Source: Anaerolineae bacterium (GTDB lineage Bacteria; Chloroflexota; Anaerolineae; Aggregatilineales; Phototrophicaceae). From it: a DNA stretch of 51,722 nt. The first letter of the stretch is position 1; each line of letters starts with the position of its first letter. The notes under the pieces were generated by a model. It searched no databases and was not told the origin of the DNA. It saw nothing but the letters and a program-made list of their open reading frames with translations. The position numbers and the translations under genes were made by a program. The stretch covers positions 1 to 51,722 of the forward strand of contig JAPKMO010000015.1 of assembly GCA_026645945.1 (NCBI GenBank). Direction: 5' to 3'. Of the stretch, positions 36,189-43,809 are shown in pieces.

Positions 36189-36922
36189 CCGGTATGCGCC
36201 GCTTTTTTTTCGCCTGCCTGCTCGTCGGCGCGGCGCTGCTGGCCGTGCCATCAATCCCGGCGCTGCAAGATCACGCCCCGCCGCCAGAAGCAGCCGCCGG
36301 GATGGCCGTCTGGCGCGTTTATGGCTGCGAGGGCTGCCACACACTTTTCGGGCAGGGCGGCAGCTACGCGCCTGACCTGACCGGCATTTATGCCCAGCGC
36401 GGGGGGGACTATCTGCGCGAATTTCTGGTTTATCCCGCTGCGTTTCATCCGGGACAGCGGTTGATGCCCGCCTTTGGCCTGACCGTGAATGAGACAAACC
36501 ATCTGCTGGCCTTCCTGGAATGGGTTAGCCAGCAGCAGACCGGCTGGCCGCCCCGGACGATTCAGATCGCCGGCGGCCTGGACGTTGGCGTTATCGCGCC
36601 GGCGGCTTTTGATGCGGCTGTTCCCGATACGCCGGCGGCGCGCGGCGAATACTGGTTTAAACGTCCGCCCGCCATCTGCGCCACCTGTCACGCCCTGGAG
36701 CCGGACATCATCATCGTCGGGCCGTCGCTGGCCGGGATTGCCACCCGCGCGGCGTCCCGCGTCCCCGGCCTAGATGCCGAAGCCTACCTGCGCCAGTCCA
36801 TCATCACACCCGGCGAGTATATCGTACCGGGTTTCCAGGACGTAATGCAGAAAAACCTGGGCGAAAAACTGAGCGCCGAGCAGATCAACGACATCATCAG
36901 CTTTTTGATGACACTACAGTAG
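36185..36922 (+). CDS. NorC-like dihaem cytochrome c
   Basis: This 245-residue exported protein has an N-terminal signal/anchor helix (about 5-25), then two c-type haem sites: CEGCH near 49 and CATCH near 164. The first domain (VWRVYGCEGCHTLFGQGGSYAPDLTGI, then LMPAFGLT with a likely axial Met) reads like the NorC subunit of nitric oxide reductase. The second domain (ICATCHALEP ... SIITPGEYIVPGFQDVM) is an additional class I cytochrome. It acts on the periplasmic side. It is coupled to the small TM gene upstream and lies 8 bp before the polytopic partner. NorC kinship is by motif; NO reduction is not implied. Confidence 0.88.
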   Translation: MTGMRRFFFACLLVGAALLAVPSIPALQDHAPPPEAAAGMAVWRVYGCEGCHTLFGQGGSYAPDLTGIYAQRGGDYLREFLVYPAAFHPGQRLMPAFGLTVNETNHLLAFLEWVSQQQTGWPPRTIQIAGGLDVGVIAPAAFDAAVPDTPAARGEYWFKRPPAICATCHALEPDIIIVGPSLAGIATRAASRVPGLDAEAYLRQSIITPGEYIVPGFQDVMQKNLGEKLSAEQINDIISFLMTLQ

Positions 36923-36930
36923 GGGGCAGC

Positions 36931-38214
36931 ATGAGACCGACACAGAAAATCGCCTACGCTTTTTTCGCTCAAACCGTGCTGCTGCTGATGCTGTACGCGG
37001 CGGCGGCGCTGCTGGGCGCGGTCAAGTTTTTATCGCCGGCAGACCCGCTGGCGCTGTCGCTGCCATATCACCAGATTGGCGGCCTGACGAACGTCCTGCT
37101 GCTGCTGGCCGGGCTGACCGGACTGCTGGGCAGCGGGCTGTATGCAGCCGGTGAGGGGGATCGCGCGGCCAACGAGACGCTGTTGGGTTATGCCTTCCGG
37201 CTGTGGACGGCGCTTTTAATACTGGCGGTGGCCGCCGGGCTGCTGGGGCTGCTGGAAGGCCGCCACCTGCTGGAACTGCCGCCCGCACTGGCCGCGCTCC
37301 AGATCGTCGCCCTCGTCCTGGTGCTGGTCGCCATTGGCAGCCGCTTGCCCCGGACGCCAGTTATGCAGGTTTGGATGCTCGGCCTGGGTTTAAACGTGGT
37401 CGGGACGATTATCGGCCTGCTGCCGCCGGGCGATTATCTCCAGGATCGGGCGCTGCGGGCGCTTTCCACCGGTCTGACGCTAAACATCGCCCATCCCCTG
37501 ATGGCGGCGGCGGTGGGTTTCTGGCTGATGCGGCGCTTCAGTAATGTCACCGAGGAATGGGCCGACACCGGCGTTTATTCGGTCGCCGGGATGGTGACGC
37601 TGGCGGGCGCGCTGGTCAGCTTAACGCCGCTGGCCGCGCTGGGCGAAACCGCGCCGGTGGTGGGGAATATCGCCGCCTTCGCCGTCCCCGTCTTGTACGC
37701 GATTTTCGCCGCCCATGCCTACCGGGCGCTTGCCGACCGCAGCCAGAGCCGCACGCTCTCGGCACACTGGTTCGCGCTGGCGCTGGTGCTGTTCCTGCTG
37801 GGGATGGGGCTGTTGGGCGCGCTGCAAGCTGCGCCCGGCATCGGCGTCTGGACACTTGGCACGCGCCTAACCGACCTGCAAATCACGCTGACCGCTCTGG
37901 CTCCCGCTGCGATGTCATTGGGCGCGGCTAACCAGGCGGCTGCCGAACTGCGCGGCCAGAACCGGCGTGTGACCGGACTTACGCCTTTCTGGCTGGTATC
38001 CTTCGGGCTGATCGGCGGCGCTTTGGCGCTGGGCGCGGCAGGCGTGACGCAAACCCTGACCGAGCGCCGCCTGGGGCTGGGTTATCTGGATGTGCAGGCA
38101 CTCATCGAACCCCTGTACGCGCTGTGGGTTGTCGGCCTGCTGCTGGTGGCGCTGGGCGCGGCCATCTATGCGCTGACCTTCTGGCTGCGGAGGCCGGAAA
38201 TTCGTTCATCATAA
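36931..38214 (+). CDS. Polytopic haem-copper-oxidase subunit I-like (NorB-position) protein lacking metal-ligand motifs
   Basis: This 427-residue protein has about 11-12 hydrophobic helices and sits where norB follows norC. The first loop and helix (LSLPYHQIGGLTNVLLLLAG) and the late segment GTRLTDLQITLTALAPAAMS look like the NorB/HCO helices that carry the haem-ligand motifs, but the LHTN and HxH histidines are absent. No HH or HxH occurs anywhere; the only histidines are isolated (LPYHQ, EGRHLL, NIAHPLM, AAHAYR, LSAHWF). It is therefore unlikely to hold a haem-copper site and may be a quinol- or cytochrome-docking membrane partner. Homology is tentative; the missing motifs are directly seen. 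Confidence 0.7.
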   Translation: MRPTQKIAYAFFAQTVLLLMLYAAAALLGAVKFLSPADPLALSLPYHQIGGLTNVLLLLAGLTGLLGSGLYAAGEGDRAANETLLGYAFRLWTALLILAVAAGLLGLLEGRHLLELPPALAALQIVALVLVLVAIGSRLPRTPVMQVWMLGLGLNVVGTIIGLLPPGDYLQDRALRALSTGLTLNIAHPLMAAAVGFWLMRRFSNVTEEWADTGVYSVAGMVTLAGALVSLTPLAALGETAPVVGNIAAFAVPVLYAIFAAHAYRALADRSQSRTLSAHWFALALVLFLLGMGLLGALQAAPGIGVWTLGTRLTDLQITLTALAPAAMSLGAANQAAAELRGQNRRVTGLTPFWLVSFGLIGGALALGAAGVTQTLTERRLGLGYLDVQALIEPLYALWVVGLLLVALGAAIYALTFWLRRPEIRSS

Positions 38215-38245
38215 GCGATAACCAGAAATATAAGGGAGCAGAACC

Positions 38246-38683
38246 ATGACCGTTTTAGAGCGCAGCATTCTCATCAACGCGACCCCGGAAGCCATTGATG
38301 GATTCACGTCGGACGCCGCCCGCTGGCCGGAGTGGTATCCGGGCGTGGAACAGGTGACGCCGGACGCCGGGTTTCCTCAGCAGCCCGGCGCAACGGCCAA
38401 AATTGTTTACAAAGCTGTCGGCACGCACTTTAACATCACCTTCACCTCGACTGAATACGACTTTGGCCGGTCACTGGCCTATAAAATGGACGGCATGATG
38501 ACCGGAACGGTGCGTTATACCCTGACGCCGGAAGGGGACGGCACGCGCGTGACCGGGCGCTTCGACTACGACGTTCCCGGCGGCGGCCTGGGCAAAATCC
38601 TGGATAAGCTGGTGCTGGAGCGCATGAACGCCGAAAACCTGGAAAAAAGCCTGGCGAACATGAAAGCGCACATCGAAGGTTAA
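38246..38683 (+). CDS. SRPBCC-family (polyketide cyclase/START-like) protein
   Basis: This 145-residue protein has the pattern VLERSILINATPEAIDGFTSDAARWPEWYPGVEQV and the C-terminal helix LDKLVLERMNAENLEKSLANMKAHIEG of SRPBCC ligand-binding proteins (hydrophobic cavity). The ligand is unknown. AAGGGAG precedes the ATG. It lies 31 bp after the oxidase-like gene, so it may belong to the same transcript. Confidence 0.85.
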   Translation: MTVLERSILINATPEAIDGFTSDAARWPEWYPGVEQVTPDAGFPQQPGATAKIVYKAVGTHFNITFTSTEYDFGRSLAYKMDGMMTGTVRYTLTPEGDGTRVTGRFDYDVPGGGLGKILDKLVLERMNAENLEKSLANMKAHIEG

Positions 38684-38705
38684 TCTGGCTCTGGCGATTC
38701 GGGTA

Positions 38706-38731
38706 GGGGGCGCGTCGGTCTGCGCGCCCCC
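38706..38731 (+). terminator. GC-rich hairpin after the SRPBCC gene
   Basis: GGGGGCGCG (38706-38714) pairs with CGCGCCCCC (38723-38731). No T-tract follows, so it may stabilise the 3' end rather than terminate. Confidence 0.5.
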
Positions 38732-38769
38732 GGACGGTGATTGCGCCGGGGGTCGAAATCTGGCAGGCT

Positions 38770-38854
38770 AGTACATGAAGCAGCTTAATCTGCATACTGG
38801 CAGGGGGCTTAAGCCCCCTGTCGAAGGCAGGTGTTCTCATTTTGTCCATGTACT
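38770..38854. repeat. Palindromic dispersed repeat, family 2 copy 4 (divergent)
   Basis: The core CAGGGGGCTTAAGCCCCCTG (38801-38820) lies between outer arms AGTACATG (38770-38777) and CATGTACT (38847-38854). It shares GGGCTTAAGCCC with the other copies but has different arms, so it is either a sub-family or an independent element of the same design. Confidence 0.65.
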
Positions 38855-38900
38855 GGATTCATCAAACCGTTGGGGGCGATATTAAGTAGGGAATGGCAGT

Positions 38901-39482
38901 ATGGTCACACGTGAAAAAATCGGGATGCCGCTGGACGAATTCCTGGAACAAAACTACGAGCAGCCCTTTGAACTCATCAACGGCGAGAGGAGGCCGGTCT
39001 TGCCGAACGTTGCCGGACACAGCGATCTCATTCGTAGATTGTTTCTCATGTTATATCACTTTCTTTCGACAAAACTTCTTGGTGAAGTATACAGCGAAAC
39101 GACTTTTGTGCTGTCGGATGCTGACGATTCAAACTGGGTGATCGGTTCGCGGATTCCCGATCTCATGGTTTATATGGGAAATCGCCTGCCGGAGTATCAG
39201 GCGGCTGTGCCGGACTGGCGAACCAGGCCGTTCGCTCTTGTGCCGGATTTTGTGATTGAGGTGGTTTCGCCCAACGATAAATTCAGCGATCTGGATGCGA
39301 AGATTGACGCCTATCTGGCCGACGGCGTTCGTTTGATCTGGGTGATTGACCCCCAACGGCGTAAAGCCATCGTCCATGCGCCGGATATGGAGCAGCCGCG
39401 CCATCTGGCCGGCGATGCCGTACTGGATGGCGAAGAAGTTGTTCCGGGGTTTCAGGTCGTGCTGTCTGAACTGTTTAAATAG
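38901..39482 (+). CDS. Uma2-family (DUF820) restriction-endonuclease-fold protein
   Basis: This 193-residue protein of the PD-(D/E)XK-like Uma2 family has RIPDLMVYMGN, then the acidic-core PDFVIEVVSPNDKFSDLDAKIDAYLADGVRLIWVIDPQRRKAIVH, which is diagnostic. Such genes are multicopy in Cyanobacteria and Chloroflexota, often with mobile DNA, and their role is unsettled. GGGAATGG lies upstream of the ATG. A family 2 repeat lies 47 bp before the start. Confidence 0.92.
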   Translation: MVTREKIGMPLDEFLEQNYEQPFELINGERRPVLPNVAGHSDLIRRLFLMLYHFLSTKLLGEVYSETTFVLSDADDSNWVIGSRIPDLMVYMGNRLPEYQAAVPDWRTRPFALVPDFVIEVVSPNDKFSDLDAKIDAYLADGVRLIWVIDPQRRKAIVHAPDMEQPRHLAGDAVLDGEEVVPGFQVVLSELFK

Positions 39483-39569
39483 AACGAGTTTTCCGTTTGA
39501 GTTGACTTGCTGTCCACTACAGGTACAGATTCGATGGTATGCGGTAATGTGTTTTAAGGGGTGCTGACG

Positions 39570-41843
39570 ATGGCCGATCTTTCTGTTCCTATGACGCCGA
39601 CCGCTTCGACCCCGCGCCGCCGCTGGTGGCGCTGGCTGCTTGGCCTCCCGGTTCTGTTTTTATGCGGCCTGACCGTCGCTTTTGCCTACATCCCCGCGCC
39701 GGAGGATAAACTCATCCCCCTGGCGGAGCAGGGCGGCGGCGCGCGCCAGGGCGAGCAGGCCACCACCGGCCTCCAGGCCGCCTGGCCGGAGCTGCCGCCG
39801 TCAGACCCGCAGCAGGCCGCGTTGGGCCGGCTGTTGTTTTACGACCCGGTGCTGTCGGCTGACGACGACCGCTCCTGCGCCACCTGTCATCATCCTGACC
39901 TGGGCTTCGGCGATGGGCGGGCGGTCGCGGAAGGCGCGCACGGTGAGGCGCTGCGCCGCAACGCCCCCTCGCTGTGGAATGTGGCCTACGCAGCCAGCCT
40001 GTTCTGGGACGGGCGGGCGAAGTCTTTGGAGGAGCAGATGCTCGTGCCGCTGACGGCGGAAAACGAGATGGGCGCGGATGTGGACGAGATGCTGGCGCAG
40101 CTTGGCAGTATACCGGAGTACGTCCGGCTGTTCGAGGCGGCCTTCCCGGATGGCCTGACGCTGGCGAACGTGACCGCCGCCATCGCCGCCTTCGAGCGCA
40201 CGCTGCTCAGCCAGAATTCGCCGTTTGACCGCTTTGCTGCCGGAGACTTCAACGCGCTGACGCCGGCGCAGCGGCGCGGTTTCGACATCTTCCGCAGCGC
40301 GCAAACCCGCTGTTTTGAGTGCCATGCCTGGCCGACCTTCACCCATAACCAATTTGCCGCCCTGGGCGTGCCGGATGCCGACCCAGATAACCCTGATCTG
40401 GGGCAGGTCGAAATCGTCAATGCGGCGGACGCAGCCCGCGCCTTCCGCACTCCCGGCCTGCGGAATGTCGCGCTGTCTGCGCCGTACATGCACAACGGCG
40501 TTTTTGACAGCCTGGAGGAGGTCATCGAATTTTACGAAAAAGGCGGCGGCCCGGCCTTTGGCGTGGATATGCAGCCGGACGAATTCATACGCGGCTTCAG
40601 CCTCACCGACCAGCAGAAGGCCGATTTGGTCGCGTTTTTGTTCGCGCTGACCGACGAACCCGCCGATTTGATAGACATCCCGGCCTCCGTGCCGTCCGGC
40701 CTGCCGGTGGTCGAACACCTGGATAACCCGGCCCGCGATCTGGTCGAGCTGTCCACCGCACCGCCTTACGACCCCGGCCAGCCGCGCCTGCCGCAGACGA
40801 TAACCATCAAAGCGGGCGAGTCGATTCAGGCCGGTGTTGACCGGGCGCTGCCGGGCGATACGATTCTGGTTGAGCCGGGCGTGTACCATGAAACCGTGTA
40901 CGTGGACACGCCGAACCTGACGATTAAAGGCATCGTCCAGGGAGATAACCGCCCCTGGCTGGATGGCCGGAAGGTGCTGAGCGATGGTTTTAACACCACC
41001 GGCAATGATTTTACGCTGGAAGGCTTCGGCATTCGGGATTACATCGGCAACGGCGTGCTGACTACCGGCGCGCAGCGGCTGGTTTACCGCGACCTCATCA
41101 TCCAGGATGCCGGCATCTACGGCATTTACCCGGTCGAAACGACCGATGTGCTGGTTGAAAAATGTATCGTCAGCGGCATCGCCGACGCTGGCATTTACGT
41201 CGGCCAGAGCCGGGGACCGATCATCGTGCGGGATAACATCGCCTTCAAAAACGTCACCGGCATCGAGATCGAAAACAGCACCAACGCCGAGGTGTATAAC
41301 AACCACGTTTACGACAATACCGGCGGCATTCTGGTTTTCCTGCTGCCGAATAACCCGTCGAAGGTGGGCTACAACACGCGCGTTTACGATAACCTCATCG
41401 AAAACAACAACCATCCTAACTTCGGCGCGGAAAACGCGGTGGTCAGCAAAGTGCCGCCGGGGACAGGCATCATGATTATGACGGCGGACAACACCGAGGT
41501 TTTTAACAACATCATTCGCGGCAACCAGACCTTCGGCCTGGCACTCACCAGCCTGTATATCCTGTACGACCGGGATACGGTGTTTGATCTCGGCCCGCTG
41601 CCGGAAAACAACTGGGTTCACAACAACACTTTTGAGAATAACGGCTATGACGCGCAGGGTTTGGTGAAGGAACTGGGGCTGCCGGGCGCGGACATTATGT
41701 GGACGGGCGAGGGCTGGAACAACGCTTTCGACCAGCCGGGCGCGAGTATGTTCCCGCCGCTGCTGCCAGGGCGAAACTGGCCGGAGCCGGCCAAACGCGC
41801 GCTGTGGCGGCTTTATGATGTGTTGATACAAGCCCTGCTGTAA
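39570..41843 (+). CDS. Dihaem cytochrome c peroxidase (MauG/CcpA-like) fused to a right-handed beta-helix
   Basis: A 757-residue exported or membrane-anchored protein. An N-terminal TM segment (about 18-40) precedes a MauG/CcpA-type peroxidase domain (about 70-385) with haem motifs CATCHHPDLGFGDGR near 103 and CFECHAWP near 248, and RNVALSAPYMHNGVF, the usual late motif of this family. Residues about 408-720 form a parallel beta-helix of NosD/PbH1 type (TIKAGESIQAGVDRALPGDTI, VLVEKCIVSGIADAGIYV, AEVYNNHVYDNTGGILVFL). A polysaccharide-binding or modifying role beside haem chemistry is possible. The ATG at 39570 has AAGGGG 9 nt upstream; an in-frame GTG at 39561 abuts that site. Confidence 0.88.
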   Translation: MADLSVPMTPTASTPRRRWWRWLLGLPVLFLCGLTVAFAYIPAPEDKLIPLAEQGGGARQGEQATTGLQAAWPELPPSDPQQAALGRLLFYDPVLSADDDRSCATCHHPDLGFGDGRAVAEGAHGEALRRNAPSLWNVAYAASLFWDGRAKSLEEQMLVPLTAENEMGADVDEMLAQLGSIPEYVRLFEAAFPDGLTLANVTAAIAAFERTLLSQNSPFDRFAAGDFNALTPAQRRGFDIFRSAQTRCFECHAWPTFTHNQFAALGVPDADPDNPDLGQVEIVNAADAARAFRTPGLRNVALSAPYMHNGVFDSLEEVIEFYEKGGGPAFGVDMQPDEFIRGFSLTDQQKADLVAFLFALTDEPADLIDIPASVPSGLPVVEHLDNPARDLVELSTAPPYDPGQPRLPQTITIKAGESIQAGVDRALPGDTILVEPGVYHETVYVDTPNLTIKGIVQGDNRPWLDGRKVLSDGFNTTGNDFTLEGFGIRDYIGNGVLTTGAQRLVYRDLIIQDAGIYGIYPVETTDVLVEKCIVSGIADAGIYVGQSRGPIIVRDNIAFKNVTGIEIENSTNAEVYNNHVYDNTGGILVFLLPNNPSKVGYNTRVYDNLIENNNHPNFGAENAVVSKVPPGTGIMIMTADNTEVFNNIIRGNQTFGLALTSLYILYDRDTVFDLGPLPENNWVHNNTFENNGYDAQGLVKELGLPGADIMWTGEGWNNAFDQPGASMFPPLLPGRNWPEPAKRALWRLYDVLIQALL

Positions 41844-41850
41844 GATTTTC

Positions 41851-41887
41851 GGCAGGGGCGGCGCAAACCGTGTCGCCTCTGCCTTAA
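41851..41887 (+). terminator. Terminator of the peroxidase/beta-helix gene
   Basis: GGCAGGGGCG (41851-41860) pairs with CGCCTCTGCC (41874-41883) with one G-U pair. TTAAAA follows. It lies seven bases after the stop. Confidence 0.65.
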
Positions 41888-41996
41888 AACAGTCAGGTTA
41901 CAGCCTTTTTACAGATCGGCAACACCTTCGCACACTCTGGCAACATTTATCCTCTACGATGCAATCAACGTCCAACAAGAGAGGAAAACCAGAACC

Positions 41997-42479
41997 ATGA
42001 AGACCTTCCGCAAAACCCTGATCGCCGTCGTCCTGCTGGCCGTACTGGCGCTGGCGGCTGTCCCGGCCTTCGCCCAAACTCCTGCAGCGTCCACCAGAAC
42101 AGCGACGCTCACCGAAGAAGAAGCCAATCAACTGTACCACGTAACCAATCCCCGCTATCGCAGCGTCGAAAACGTGGTAGTGGATTTCCAGCCGGGGCAG
42201 ACTGTCATCAGCGCGACGATCACGCTGCACGGCAAAGACCCAGCAGCGGTCGCTGTTACGCTGGTGCCGAGCATCACCAGAGGCCGTATCTACTGGGCGG
42301 TGACGGTCGCTACCGCTAACGGTGAGCCGGTTTCCGATGAACTGCTGGCGCAGATCAACGCCGCGATTACTTCCTCCTGGCGCTACTTCATCCGCCAGCA
42401 GGCCCCCAATGGCCGCGTGACCTCGATTGAAATCACCGAAGATGCCCTCGTCCTCACCTGGGCAGCGGGGCGGAAATAA
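41997..42479 (+). CDS. Small secreted protein of unknown function
   Basis: This 160-residue protein has a clear signal peptide (MKTFRKTLIAVVLLAVLALA, cleavage after AFA near 26). The mature part is a compact alpha/beta-looking domain (LTEEEANQLYHVTNPRYRSV, VVVDFQPGQTVISATITLHG, SWRYFIRQQAPNGRVTSIEI). No cysteine pairs and no known family are visible. GAGAGGAAAA lies upstream. It is monocistronic, bounded by terminators. Confidence 0.75.
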   Translation: MKTFRKTLIAVVLLAVLALAAVPAFAQTPAASTRTATLTEEEANQLYHVTNPRYRSVENVVVDFQPGQTVISATITLHGKDPAAVAVTLVPSITRGRIYWAVTVATANGEPVSDELLAQINAAITSSWRYFIRQQAPNGRVTSIEITEDALVLTWAAGRK

Positions 42480-42507
42480 AGCCAGCCGCACGCTGCGCCG
42501 GGATCGC

Positions 42508-42533
42508 GGGCGCTGTCGCTTTTGACAGCGCCC
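42508..42533 (+). terminator. Rho-independent terminator, its tail invaded by a mobile repeat
   Basis: A perfect 10-bp stem GGGCGCTGTC (42508-42517) / GACAGCGCCC (42524-42533) has a T-rich loop and is followed by TATTTGATT. That tail is the left target duplication of MITE copy D. Confidence 0.85.
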
Positions 42534-42535
42534 TA

Positions 42536-42579
42536 TTTGATTCATCAGGCATGATATGCAATTGCCCTATTTGATTCAT
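42536..42579. repeat. MITE family 1, copy D: 24-bp internally deleted remnant with intact target duplications
   Basis: The direct repeats TTTGATTCAT at 42536-42545 and 42570-42579 flank a 24-bp remnant (42546-42569). It starts CAGG and continues CATGATATGCAATTGCCCTA, which is the right end of copy C with two substitutions. Only the outermost bases of the left end survive. Confidence 0.85.
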
Positions 42580-42653
42580 CGAAACTGGCACGCGGTCACA
42601 GCGAACAGGAGTAGAATAGAAAGTGGCCGTTTTTGAACCTGGGGAGTCGCTTT

Positions 42654-43799
42654 ATGATCTTTCGATTGGCTGTTATCGTGCTGGCGTTAGGTGGGCTGGC
42701 TGCCGCCGGCGTATCCGCGCAGGAAAACGGGGTCAGCGACGTGCGTTTCGCCCGGCTGGCGCGCGGCACGAATCTGCCGTTCTGGTTCTGGTACGCGCCA
42801 GAAACACCGGAAGAAATCGAGGCGCGTTACAGCGACGCCGACTTTATGCTCATCCGCGATATGGGGTTTACCTATGCCCGCGTGCCGGTAGATATGGGCT
42901 TCCTGCTGGACGAAAGCCGGCCCGATCTGCTCAACCGCCAGCACCTCGCCCTGTTTGACAGCGGCCTTGATCGCCTGCTGGCGCATGGGCTGGCGGTCAC
43001 GGTTGATCTGCACAGCACGTCGCTCGAAGATTCTGACAGCAGCAACTATTCCGCCAGCCTAGAAGACCCGGCTTTCGTGGACACCTTCGTGCGTTTCTGG
43101 CGTGCGTTTGCCGCGCACTTAAGCGCCCGCGACCCGGAATGGGTGTTCCTGGAGCTGATGAACGAGCCGGTTTTTTACGATGACCCCGCGCTGTGGCCGC
43201 CCATCCAGGCGCGGACGCTGGCAGCCGTGCGCGAGTCCGCGCCGGAGCATACGATCATCCTGACCGGCGCGCGCTGGTCGAACATTGATACCTTCATCGA
43301 ACTGACCCCCGTCGACGACGCCAACGTCATCTACAACTTTCACTTTTACGAGCCGCACCCCTTCACCCATCAGGGCGCGGACTGGTCGGATGATAGTGTA
43401 ATCCCGCTGCGAAATGTGCCATATCCTGCCAACCCGGAAGCAGTGCAAACACTCGTGGATGCTGCCGACAGCGAAACCGTCCGCGAGACGCTGCGCGCCT
43501 ATGGTGAGGAATACTGGGACGCAGCGAAAATCGCCGCGCGCATCCAGTTGGCGGCGGACTGGGGCGCGCGACATAACGTCCGCCTCATCTGCAACGAGTT
43601 CGGCGTTTTCAGCATATATGCGCCGCCAGACGACCGCGTGCGGTGGATTGAGGACGTGCGAACGAATTTTGAGCGGCGCGACATCGGCTGGGCGATGTGG
43701 GAGTTCGACGGCTCGTTCGGCGTGGTGGCGCGCGCCGAGTCCGGCGAAGCGGTCGTTGATGCGGCGGTGGCGAAAGCGCTGGGGCTGACCCTGCCCTAA
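42654..43799 (+). CDS. Secreted glycoside hydrolase family 5 (cellulase-type)
   Basis: This 381-residue protein has a signal peptide (MIFRLAVIVLALGGLAAAGVSAQ) and a GH5 TIM barrel. FTYARVPVDMGFLL, GLAVTVDLHS, VFLELMNEPVF (acid/base Glu in NEP, near 170) and LICNEFGVFS (nucleophile Glu, near 317) are the expected landmarks. It would cleave beta-1,4- or related beta-glucans outside the cell. GGGG lies before the ATG. It converges on the beta-glucoside operon with a 10-bp gap to the hydrolase, so it fits that locus as the exported depolymerase. Confidence 0.9.
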   Translation: MIFRLAVIVLALGGLAAAGVSAQENGVSDVRFARLARGTNLPFWFWYAPETPEEIEARYSDADFMLIRDMGFTYARVPVDMGFLLDESRPDLLNRQHLALFDSGLDRLLAHGLAVTVDLHSTSLEDSDSSNYSASLEDPAFVDTFVRFWRAFAAHLSARDPEWVFLELMNEPVFYDDPALWPPIQARTLAAVRESAPEHTIILTGARWSNIDTFIELTPVDDANVIYNFHFYEPHPFTHQGADWSDDSVIPLRNVPYPANPEAVQTLVDAADSETVRETLRAYGEEYWDAAKIAARIQLAADWGARHNVRLICNEFGVFSIYAPPDDRVRWIEDVRTNFERRDIGWAMWEFDGSFGVVARAESGEAVVDAAVAKALGLTLP

Positions 43800-43809
43800 C
43801 GCCACCGGC

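Noticed and set aside
36185..38214. Calling the operon a nitric oxide reductase (norCB)
   Set aside because: The cytochrome resembles NorC, but the partner lacks every HH/HxH ligand motif needed for haem b3 and FeB.
38893..39141. Overlapping 82-codon frame at the start of the Uma2 gene
   Set aside because: It is out of frame with the Uma2 motifs, which continue through the whole longer gene.
39801..41831. A 676-codon open frame opposite the peroxidase/beta-helix gene
   Set aside because: It is antisense to a gene with clear haem and beta-helix motifs and has an Arg/Val/His-rich composition typical of shadows.
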